From NCBI GenBank assembly GCA_041659565.1, contig JBAZXZ010000007.1, positions 1 to 64,000 on the forward strand: a stretch of 64,000 nucleotides of DNA. The letters run 5' to 3'. The DNA comes from Altimarinus sp041659565. GTDB taxonomy: Bacteria > Patescibacteriota > Gracilibacteria > BD1-5 > UBA6164. The notes beneath the pieces were generated by a model. It was not told the origin of the DNA. It made no database searches and saw nothing but the letters and a program-made list of their open reading frames with translations. Below are positions 56,107-64,000 of the stretch, in pieces; position 1 is the stretch's first letter, and every line of letters starts with the position of its first letter. The position numbers were made by a program, and so were the translations under genes.

Positions 56107-57870
56107 ATGTGAAATTCAAGAAAATTAAATGAGTTAGCAGCTACGGCAATTTGTTGAAATGATATAAGTTCTTCGGTCTTGTATGTTTCTGCTTTGTCTA
56201 TTTATTTTGCTGGACAATATGCTTGGATTACACTTCTCATAGTAGTTTGAGTATTATATCTATACCGTAAAATCTACGGCGAAGTTGTAGGAGCTTTACC
56301 TCTAAATGGTTGAGCCTACAATGCACTACTCAATACTACAAGTAAGTCAACTGCATCTTTTGCTGCAACTTTGACGATATTATCATATATAGCGACTGCC
56401 GTAATTTGAGCCAATGAGGCTATTCATTATCTGCATTATAGCTTTTCATTTCTTCCTCTAATTATTTCAACAATTATCTTACTCGTATTTTTTGCACTTT
56501 TAGCAATTTCATGAATGAAAGAATCCTCTTTTGTTGCGATATTTTTATTTTTATTTCATTTATTGTCTTTGATAATTTTATCACTTTTTATCATATATTA
56601 TCTATCCCAAACTTGATTATGACAGTTTTTCAGTAATTATAACTTACCACCAACAAATAATTGAAGTATCATTTCTGCTATATTTTTTGGTTTTGCTGCT
56701 TCTATGCTCGGAGTCTCAGGGTTTGAAAGTTCTGCCAATTTTGTAGAACAACAACAAGAATGAGTATTTCCAAAAACTCTGAAAAATATGTGGATAATTG
56801 TAAGTATCATAAATCCTCTTATTGCAATATTTGCATTGTCTTTGTTTACTCTTCCCACACTGACTTCTGATGCCTATCAAAATACTTTACTCATTCAAAT
56901 GTGAAAACTTGTTTGAAATAATAGTCTCGCTTTTCTAATTTCTATCGATGCATTTTTGGTATTGAGTGGTTCTGTTTTGACAAGTTTTATCTGAGTATCA
57001 TGACTATTTGAAAGAATAACACTTGATAGAATACTACCTCAATACTTTATCAAAAAAAATAAAAGATGAAGTTCTTATAGGATTATCACGATGTTTTTAC
57101 TTCTTTGTATCTCAATCTTATTAATCACAAAATGAAATGTTAAATTATTAGCCTGAGTATATTCTATCTCATTTTTAGCTGTTATGAGTCTTTTTTGAAT
57201 TGGTAATATTTTACTAAAAATATATAGATCAAAAATCCCAAGACCTGAAATCGCTTCTTGGTTTTCTGTATTTATTGCAATAACATTAACTATCACAGCT
57301 TTAATTGGTAATATATTGATGAATAGAGCTGACTCTTTGCCTAGCAATCTATCTATCTTTTTAATATACTTTATCCCTACAATAATACTTATTAGTATAA
57401 TGTTGAATAGGATTTTTATACTTAAATTAATAATACAGTTCTTACAATTTATATTTGAGCCAATAAAAAAATTTGTTTATAAATCAAATATAGCAATTTC
57501 AAATACCATAAATAAAATCAATAAACAAGAATTTGTGTTTTTTACAAAAGGTGATAGTTTATCAAATCTAAATAAAGTAATGCTTTATATCCTAGAAAAT
57601 GAAAATACAAAAAGGATAAAATTTGTTACAGTACTACCACCTTGAGAAATAGTATCAAATGAACTTAAACAAAAAATCAAGTTTTTAGATGATGAATATA
57701 CAGAAATCACAGTAGATTTCAGAGTACTTCACTGAAAATTTACCCCAGAACTAATCCACAAACTATCACGAGAACGGAAAATCCCAGTAAATTTTATGTT
57801 TATCTGATCTCCAAGTTATAAATTTCCATACAGAATTGAAGAATTAGGTTGAGTAAGGCTGATAATATAA
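56107..57870 (+). CDS. APC family amino-acid permease
   Basis: Integral membrane transporter of 587 residues with about twelve helices. The start MGNSRKLNELAATAICGNDI and the helix-1 break SSSVLYVSALS, then LPLNGGAYNALLNTTSKSTA (helix 3) are typical of the amino acid-polyamine-organocation family. A soluble C-terminal domain of ~140 residues (KQEFVFFTKGDSLSNLNKVM ... FMFIGSP ... EELGGVRLI) resembles a universal-stress-like fold, as in some APC members. The substrate is unknown. It carries the only CGA-CGG pair in the window (codons 555 and 557, in KLS-CGA-E-CGG-KIPV). Confidence 0.85.
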
Positions 57871-57904
57871 AAAAATATCTTTCAAGTTTGAAAGATATTT
57901 TTTT
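57871..57904 (+). terminator. Terminator of the permease gene
   Basis: Stem AAAAATATCTTTCA/TGAAAGATATTTTT with loop AGTT and a T run; works on both strands. Confidence 0.85.
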
Positions 57905-57914
57905 GAGTTTTCAT

Positions 57915-58078
57915 TGGCAAGGACCGATAGGTTTTGTCGCCTTACAGGTCGGACCCCCGAGCCGAAAGACCGAAGTAGCGGTCTTTCTAAAATTGCAAAG
58001 CAATTTTACTCTCCTTGCAATTCCTACTATCATAACTTAAAAATATCTTACAAAAAAAACTTTTTAACTTTTCTAGTA
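57915..58078. other. Structured stretch beginning with a duplicate of the tRNA 3' end
   Basis: The 12 bases TGGCAAGGACCG at 57915-57926 repeat the tRNA 3' end at 58090-58101 in direct orientation. Next come a hairpin GAAAGACCG/CGGTCTTTC (57964-57987), a palindrome AAAATTGC/GCAATTTT (57990-58008), a second GTAGGAATTGCA in inverted form (58014-58025) and a long stem AAAAATATCTTAC/GTAAGATATTTTT that could terminate the tRNA on the minus strand. GC-rich relative to its surroundings. Could be a decayed tRNA duplicate or a scar of an element that integrated at the tRNA. Confidence 0.5.
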
Positions 58079-58089
58079 AGATATTTTTA

Positions 58090-58166
58090 TGGCAAGGACC
58101 GTAGGAATTGCACCTACGCCTACTGGCTTCGGAGGCCGGTCACTCTTCTAATTAAGCTAGGTCCTT
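58090..58166 (-). tRNA. tRNA with anticodon CCG (reads CGG); Trp-like identity
   Basis: Acceptor AAGGACC pairs perfectly with GGTCCTT; discriminator G and encoded CCA follow. T stem GTAGG/CCTAC with loop TGCAATT. Anticodon loop CTCCGAA (58128-58134) gives CCG, on stem CCGGC/GCCAG with one C-A mismatch. The standard code would make this tRNA-Arg. However, A1-U72, G73 and a loop differing by one base from the tRNA-Trp loop CTCCAAA all point to Trp identity. Together with CGG at conserved Trp positions this suggests it inserts Trp at CGG. Confidence 0.85.
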
Positions 58167-58289
58167 AGATTTGCCCAACTATTATATAAAAAATTTAATA
58201 TTTTCAAAATAAACTTTCAAAAATTGTATTTATTTCTATAATTTGTATAATTATGTTTTCTTATTCTCCCCCTCAAAAAACATTTAGAA

Positions 58290-58420
58290 ATATGGGGGTT
58301 TGGGGGGTGAGACGATAGTGAGTACTTACCGCAAGCCTCAAAACACAAATTCTGAAATTCGAGCCCCCCAAATCTTTTGCTTACTTTTGGATTCAAAAGT
58401 AAGAAGTAATTGAATTGTTT
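58290..58420 (+). repeat. Intergenic repeat family, fullest copy
   Basis: Begins with CCCCCTCAAAAAACATTTAG, continues through GGGGGTTTGGGGGGTGAGAC and a GAGCCCCCC block that can pair with it, and ends AAATCTTTTG plus the hairpin CTTACTTTTG/CAAAAGTAAG (58380-58403) and AAGTAATTGAATTG. Related to 36783-36912 (reverse), 37085-37185 and 26390-26530. The gap 58167-58289 upstream is AT-rich and should hold the tRNA promoter. Confidence 0.65.
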
Positions 58421-58442
58421 TAAAAAAAGGAAAACTATTTCT

Positions 58443-58517
58443 ATGATTCTGAAATAAATTCAGAATGACAACATAGAACAATACAATGAAGATTCCCTTC
58501 TTCAAGGGAATGACAAT
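58443..58517. repeat. Two half palindromic elements upstream of the Elp3-like gene
   Basis: ATTCTGAA/TTCAGAATGACA (58445-58470) and ATTCCCTT/AAGGGAATGACA (about 58491-58515) each consist of one hairpin closed by the ATGACA end of the interspersed element. Non-coding; the ATG of the next gene follows at 58535. Confidence 0.55.
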
Positions 58518-58534
58518 ATTATTAACCCTTACCC

Positions 58535-60358
58535 ATGCAAAAACAACAAATAATCGACGAAATAATAAACCTATCTTTAGAAAGAAACATAATCACTAAA
58601 GATGAATTTCATAAAACCCAAAATGAAGTCTACAAGAAGTACAAACTTCCCGAATGAATCACAGGAATAGATATCCTTGAAAGATATAATGAACTTATAA
58701 AAACAAAAAATATAAAAGATAGTAATGATTTCAGAAAAGTTTTGAGAAAGAGATGAGTGAGAAGCCTTTCTGGAGTAACTGTAATTTCCCTACTTACAGA
58801 GTTTTTTTGATGCCCTTGAAAATGTATTTATTGTCCAACATTTGAATGATTACCAAAATCATATATCCCAAATGAACCTGCAGTACAAAGAGCAAAACTA
58901 AATAAATTTGATCCAATTATGCAAATACATAATAGACTTAGATCTCTTGAAATTACAGGACATAAAATAGAAAAAAATGATGTAAGAATCATAGGTTGAA
59001 CTTGGAGTTGTTATCCAAAAAAGTATCAAGAAGATTTTATAAAAGGTATTTATGATGCTTTCAATACTTTTGATGAGATGAAAGAACAAATAGATGAAAA
59101 TATAACTTCAAAGGATAAATTCTCTAGTTTCACGATGAAAGAATGATACAATTTAAAACTATCAAAAGACTTAGAAGAAGCAAAAAAAATCAATGAAACA
59201 GCAAAATACAGAGTTATCTGAATTGCAGTAGAAACTCGCCCAGATTGGGTGAATATAGAAGAAATTGCTAGACTCAGAAAATATGGAGTTACAAGAGTTG
59301 AAATAGGTTATCAAACAACTATTGATGAGATAAATTTATTAAATAAAAGATGACATACAAACAAAGAAAGTATTCTTGCTACTAAATTACTCAAGGATGC
59401 ATGATTTAAAGTTGTTGCTCATATAATGCCCAATTTACTTTGAAGTACTCCTCTGCTTGATAAAAAAGCATTTAAAGAAGTATTTGAGAACCCCGACTTT
59501 AGACCAGATGAGTTAAAAATCTATCCAATGGTTGTTACAGATAAATCAGAACTAACAGAAATATGGAAAAAATGATGATTTAAAGCATACGATGATGAGA
59601 CACTTATAAATTTGATGTGTGATTTAGAAGAAATGGTTCCAGAATATGTAAGGATAAATAGAACTTATAGAGATATCCCAGCTTCGCAAATACTTCACGG
59701 TTCAACTCTTAGTAATCTAAGACAAATAGTTGAAAATAGAATGAAAGAAAAATGAATAAAATTACAAGATATTAGAAATAGAGAAATAAAAGACAAAATC
59801 AATGACCCATCTAGAGCAGTTTTACATACTTTTAAATACGAAGCAAGTGGATGAACAGAATATTTTATGACTTTTGAAGATAGTGAAGATAGAACTATAT
59901 TTAGTTTACTTAGATTTAGGTTGCCAGGAAAAAGTTTTTCTGTCATCCTCGGGCTTGACCCGGGGATCTCTAGCAAGGAAAAACTAGAAAAAAAAAGTAA
60001 TGGCACAGATATTTTAAAAAGCACTTTATCAAAAGATGAATTTATAAATTCTAGTGAGTTCATAGATTCCGGATCAAGTCCGGAATGACAAAACTGCGAA
60101 TCTATCCTCCCAGAATTAAAAAACTCAGCATTAATCAGAGAAATCCACACATTTTGAGACCAATTAAGTATCTGAGAAGTTGGAAGTACTTTTTGACAAC
60201 ATATAGGTTTTGGAAAAAGACTTATTGCTGAAGCTGAAAAAATCGCAATAGAAAATTGATATAAAAAAATGGCAGTTATCGCTTGAGTTTGAGTAAGAGA
60301 ATACTATAAAAAAAGATGATATGAGTTAGAATGAGAGTATATGACAAAAAATTTGTAA
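58535..60358 (+). CDS. Elp3-like radical SAM / GNAT acetyltransferase
   Basis: Protein of 607 residues. Radical SAM cluster motif GCPGKCIYCPTFEG, then NRLRSLEITGHKIEKNDVRI, GIAVETRPDWVNIEEIARLR and GYQTTIDEINLLNKRGHTN, all typical of Elp3/TmcB-type proteins that modify wobble uridines of tRNAs. The C-terminal GNAT domain has IREIHTFGDQLSIG, FGQHIGFGKRLIAEAEKIA and REYYKKRGYE. A 50-residue translated repeat (59941-60090) splits the first strands of the GNAT domain between RFRLPGKSF and LPELKNSALIREI; the protein is otherwise intact. Confidence 0.88.
59941..60090 (+). repeat. In-frame palindromic element (TGTCAT/ATGACA) inside the Elp3-like gene
   Basis: A 150-base insertion, exactly 50 codons, with outer ends TGTCAT (59941-59946) and ATGACA (60085-60090) and inner hairpins built on TCGGGCTTGACCCGGGGA and TTCCGGA/TCCGGAA. 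It encodes VILGLDPGISSKEKLEKK ... DSGSSPEGQ. Longer than the copies in pbpC and uvrD because extra sequence lies between the hairpins. Confidence 0.8.
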
Positions 60359-60410
60359 TTTTTTAAAAAAGTCTATAATTAAATTACCTTATTTTTTTAA
60401 TTTCAAAAAT

Positions 60411-60842
60411 ATGAAAATAAAGTCTAAAATCACACAAAGAGTAGGTTTATGAAAAGGTATTTGATTAATATTTTGAGGATTTGCATTTTTTATAATTCCT
60501 ATGATATTAAATAATACTAGCTTGTTTCTAAGATTTTGAGTATGGCTTTGGTATATAACACTATGAGCTTTAATCTGAATTTTTTGAGTTATGGATAATT
60601 ATCCTTATTTAAAACTTAAAATACCTTTTTGGTTTAGATGAATAATGCTATGATGATGGATGAATTTCGTAATTTCTTTAATTGCATATAATGAATTAAA
60701 AACTATGATGGTATGAACAGCCGTTGACTGATATTCACCTTTTTGTATAGTAATTGGGTGAATGATATTTTGATTATTAACAGATTACATAGCAACTAAA
60801 TATATTTGAGAATGAAAAGACTTACTTAAAGAAAAAAAATAA
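60411..60842 (+). CDS. Four-helix membrane protein, unknown
   Basis: Protein of 143 residues with four hydrophobic helices (GLIFGGFAFFIIPMIL, FGVWLWYITLGALIGIFGVM, GIMLGGWMNFVISLIAY, SPFCIVIGGMIFGLLTDYIA). A conserved-looking GTAVDGYSPF loop lies before the last helix. Family not recognised. Many helix glycines are TGA. Shares a bidirectional terminator with the converging L,D-transpeptidase gene. Confidence 0.65.
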
Positions 60843-60870
60843 TTTCCTATTTTGATTAATCAAACCAATA

Positions 60871-60906
60871 AAAAAAAGTAAAACTATTTAAGTTTTACTT
60901 TTTTTA
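60871..60906. terminator. Bidirectional terminator
   Basis: Stem AAAAAAGTAAAACT/AGTTTTACTTTTTT with loop ATTTA between two converging genes; T runs on both strands. Confidence 0.85.
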
Positions 60907-61880
60907 TGAATAAATTCATGTGGTATCAATAAGTACATTTTCTATTCATAACTCTTTCACCTTTTCATGTATTTCTTTCACATAAAAAAGTGGAGTTCTT
61001 ATACAACCATGAGATGCTAAATTTCCATTTATAGTTCAATCACTTCAGTGAATCCATTCTTTTCAATCAATATGCACTGCATAAGGCATAACTGCTCATC
61101 ATTTTTCAAAAATCTTTTTCTTTATATCTACTTTAGGATATTCTGTTGAATAATGATGTTTATCAGGAGTTTTTTTCAAGTAGTTTTTAATCTAGAAGTT
61201 TTATGATCAGGTAAGCCTGGTGAAACATAAGTAGCAAGAAATAATTCACCATCAACATAAAAACTTAAAACATTTTTACCATCTATTTTTGAAACGATAA
61301 TTTTGTTAACTTTCACATCAATAGAGTCAGGTACTTTTCAAAAAAGATTTTCATTTATAAAGGTATTTTCTTTATTTAATCAAACCCCACTACCATAATA
61401 AGTATTTGTACTAAATACATTCAAATTTCTATATAAAGCTTTAGGATATTTAGAATATCATAACATCTCGTTATATATTGAAAGTCTTTTTTTTGATATT
61501 TCATCTAATTTATCCTGATTTTTTGAATAATAATCAAGGTAGATTTGTTTTAAAGTAGCAGATCATAAAACTCAATCTTGAGACTTTATAGGAAAACCAA
61601 ACTCTTTTTGTAAGCTCTTTATTTTATTTGTAAAATTATCGTTATTATCAGTAATCCCAAAAAAAATTACAAAAAAATCTACTTCTCTTTTTCAAATTGA
61701 AGAAATAGATTTTTCATATTTTTCAGGATTTTTTATATTTAATAAATCCTCAACTTTATCCTTAGTTGTACCCACATCAAATTTAGTACCATTATCAACT
61801 TCAGAAGCCTTAGTTAAATCAGGCAATAAAAGTGAAAGTCAAAGTCATAAACTTCATTTTAAAAAATCCCTTCTATCCAT
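60904..61880 (-). pseudogene. L,D-transpeptidase (YkuD) with a frameshift
   Basis: Reads as a secreted cell-wall crosslinking enzyme of about 325 residues. A Tat-like signal MDRRDFLKGSLGLGLSLLL leads into a peptidoglycan-binding-like region (LQKEFGFPIKSQDGVLGSAT). The YkuD catalytic end is HGSDGTINGNLASHGCIRTP with the Cys nucleophile. The frame breaks in a run of seven A (complement of 61170-61176): frame 1 runs KTTGKKLLINIII and stops at 61128-61130. A one-base backward shift continues TPDKHHYSTEYPKVDIKKKI through the catalytic motif to 60904. Either a recent mutation, frame-restoring slippage on A AAA AAC, or an assembly error. Confidence 0.8.
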
Positions 61881-61920
61881 ACTGTAAAAACTATAATAGT
61901 TTAAAAATAAAATTTTAAAC

Positions 61921-61958
61921 AAAAAAAGATATGATAATTTACATATCATATCTTTTTA
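61921..61958 (-). terminator. Terminator of the surface protein gene
   Basis: Stem AAAAAGATATGAT/ATCATATCTTTTT with a short loop, directly after the stop of the large minus-strand gene. Confidence 0.8.
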
Positions 61959-61960
61959 AT

Positions 61961-64000
61961 TTATTTTGCAACTTTTTTAGATGCTATATATTCTCATATA
62001 AAATCTCAAACTAAAGGAGCTTGTTTTCTAAATAAATTAGATCCAAAACTTACAATTGTTCATACATTTATCAAATCATTTTTATTCTCAATATAAGTTC
62101 TATTATTAACAAGATTTTCTATATCACCATACAAACTTCAATTTATTACTAATTTATTATCACTTTCTACTGATATAATTTGTCATCAAACTCCAGAAAC
62201 TTTTATAGATATAAGTGTTCAATTTATTTTTGTTACATTTGATGCAATAATTATATTTCATCATTTTACTACAAAGGCTATATTATCAGTATAAGTAATA
62301 TTTTGATTTATGTATAAATTTCATCATTCTACTATATAAGTTCTTTCAGAGCTTCAAGGTATGCTTGTTGAATTAATAGTCAAATTTCATTTTACAATAA
62401 ATACATTACTTAATCCATTGTATTTAGTAAGTGTATCAGTTATATTTTTATTTCAAGTTACTTGAGTAGTTGTAACTTTTGTTAAATTTGATTCTATCTT
62501 AGATGTTTGTCAAGAAGATATTTTAGTTACAGATGTAGTATCACTTACCTTTTTAGAATAACTTGATATACTTCCAGTTGAAACTCATGCTCAAACAAAG
62601 TTTTTATTTTTATCTTCATCACTATATCAGTCTGATGCAACTTTATTTATATCAGCCGTTATTTTACTATTTTTAATAAGAGAAGTTCATCCTCATACTG
62701 TTGCAACTGCTGGTTTAGATACTCTTACTTTCAAAGGTGTCGAGAAAAATGCATCAGGAAATCATTGTAAAGTAGTTTTTAGAATAGTATCTTTATAACT
62801 AGTACTATCTGTTATTTTTAATCATTTTATATTTATCGTACTTCAACCATTTAACGATTCAAAAGTTTTTGAAATTCAAGGACGCAACCATCATATTTTT
62901 TGAGCTGAACAAATTCCTGTAAATCAAGTATTATCAGAATTTAGTAAAACAGAACTATCAGAATTATATACACATAAAGGATAATCTAAGTACAATTCTT
63001 CTCCAGAATCATTTCATATATAAGGAGTTGATCCAAATACTGTAAAAGGATTACTTCAAGCTCAGATAATTACTTGTCAATAAGGTCTAAACAAGATATT
63101 TCATCATCCTGGATATGTCAAAATTATTCATCACTCTCAAGGATATGTAAAATTTAAAGTTTTACAGTCAACACACCAAGATGGAAATTTTAATATTCAA
63201 CCAACAAGAGATGCTTCACAAACTTCATTTACTCATTGATTATTTGGTCTTTGAATAACTCAATCTCAACAAAATCATGAGTGACCTCCACCACCACCTC
63301 ATCCACCTCCTCATCATGAAGAAAGTTTTATACTACAAGTAGGACTAGTTACATTTGGAATTCATGATGTTGCCCCATTTCAAACATAACATTTAGGATT
63401 AAAAGTTGCAGGAGAATTAAATTTACAAGTAAAATTTCAAATTCCTGTATTATTTTGTGTAGCAGTTGTTCAATCTCAACATTCTACTTTAACTATTTCA
63501 GTATTTGCACTTCATATACAAGTTACTCATACATCTGTTCATATTGGATAAGTATTATTTGCTGTAGCTCCAGATTGCGATAATTCAATTCTTACACAAT
63601 CAGGTTGACTTCATCATGATCATCCTGGAATAGTAACAACTGTAGTATCTGTATCAGTTACAGGTAAACCACTAGTTACTCATATTCAATTTACTGTTGC
63701 ACTATTTGTATATCCTGCTACTGTATTTACTCAATTACAAGTATAATCTATATATTCTCATACTTCAAGTATTGCATTTGTATGATCTCATGATCAAGAA
63801 ACTGTAACTCATGACCAAGTACTAGGAAAAGTTCCTGGTAAAGTTACACTTCAAGAACAATTTGGAGCCACAGTATCAGTAAAAACTATATTTCTAAGAC
63901 TTTCAGTAAAATTATTTGTTCCTCTAATTCTAAACACTGCTTGTGTTCAAACATTTACTCTTTGAGTATCATTTCATACTATTCAGTCTAAATCTGCGGG
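61961..64000 (-). CDS. Large surface protein with DUF11-like and glycine-rich regions (5' end outside window)
   Basis: The last 679 residues are visible; the start lies beyond 64000. The visible N-terminal part has DUF11-like repeat features: TQAVFRIRGTNNFTESLRNI, VFTDTVAPNCSGS, VTLPGTFPSTWSGVTVSG, EVGEYIDYTC. Then Cys-containing Ig-like segments, a run of ten glycines (SIKLSSGGGGGGGGGGHSG, several as TGA), and a beta-helix-like end with repeated NITDTL, NLTINSTSIP and NGTLISIKVSG patterns, typical of adhesins. No sorting signal is seen at the C-terminus (LVGDFIGEYIASKKVAK). Probable cell-surface adhesin or S-layer-associated protein. Confidence 0.75.

Noticed and set aside
57769..57777. CGA-E-CGG in the permease as proof that both codons mean Arg
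   Set aside because: The site is a variable surface loop where Arg or Trp fits at the CGG position, so it cannot decide; CGA as Arg rests on the GIY-YIG gene instead.
57849..58168. Two overlapping plus-strand frames of 63 and 84 residues
   Set aside because: They cover the terminator, the tRNA-end duplicate and the tRNA itself, so they are not genes.
63255..63310. CRISPR-like short repeats
   Set aside because: CCACCACCACCT-type tracts encode polyglycine on the minus strand; there is no repeat-spacer pattern and no CRISPR array was found anywhere.

Overview
The window comes from a very AT-rich bacterium that reads UGA as glycine (translation table 25). Under the standard code nearly every gene is cut into pieces. 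With UGA as Gly the pieces join into full-length, recognisable proteins, and UGA falls on invariant glycines (the UvrD Walker A motif AGAGSGKT has two TGA glycines; the HsdR P-loop ATGTGKT has one). This code is known from Absconditabacteria (SR1) and Gracilibacteria (BD1-5/GN02), so the source is almost certainly one of these candidate-phylum lineages. Starts lack Shine-Dalgarno sequences throughout. Coordinates below were read by hand under this code.

Layout. 1-12.8 kb (minus strand): a cut-off leader region, an ABC-F ATPase, yraN, lepB, hisS, a 2205-residue alpha-2-macroglobulin with a CSEQ thioester site, and a glycine-rich pseudopilin. 13-26.4 kb (mostly plus): pbpC, an opposing HD-type (p)ppGpp hydrolase-like gene, uvrD, ddl, an alpha/beta hydrolase, a Mur-ligase-like protein, a metallophosphoesterase, a GIY-YIG protein and a DUF2130 protein. 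26.6-33 kb: VF530, a SAM-I riboswitch with metK, an acyltransferase-like membrane protein, a YgjP-type metallopeptidase and a large lipoprotein. 33.1-36.7 kb: argG-argF-argH behind a leader peptide with three consecutive Arg codons and a textbook attenuator. 37.3-43.1 kb: two ABC exporter half-transporters, the first frameshifted, then BRO-type and DinD-type genes, each followed by another copy of the exporter gene's 3' end.

43.1-56 kb is a defence/toxin island: hsdR, an OLD-like ATPase/TOPRIM gene, hsdM, an extended hsdS, a possible Mrr-like nuclease, two HTH-Panacea-type antitoxin/toxin pairs ending in near-identical terminators, and a Fic protein between them. 56-64 kb: an APC permease, a tRNA with anticodon CCG, an Elp3-like radical SAM/acetyltransferase, an L,D-transpeptidase with a frameshift, and the C-terminal part of a large surface protein.

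Most notable points: (1) in-frame CGG codons fall where Trp is expected in conserved motifs, and the CCG tRNA has tRNA-Trp-like identity features, suggesting CGG means Trp; (2) the arginine attenuator; (3) palindromic repeat elements bounded by TGTCAT/ATGACA inserted in frame in pbpC, uvrD and the Elp3-like gene; (4) the triplicated exporter 3' end with cassette genes between the copies.
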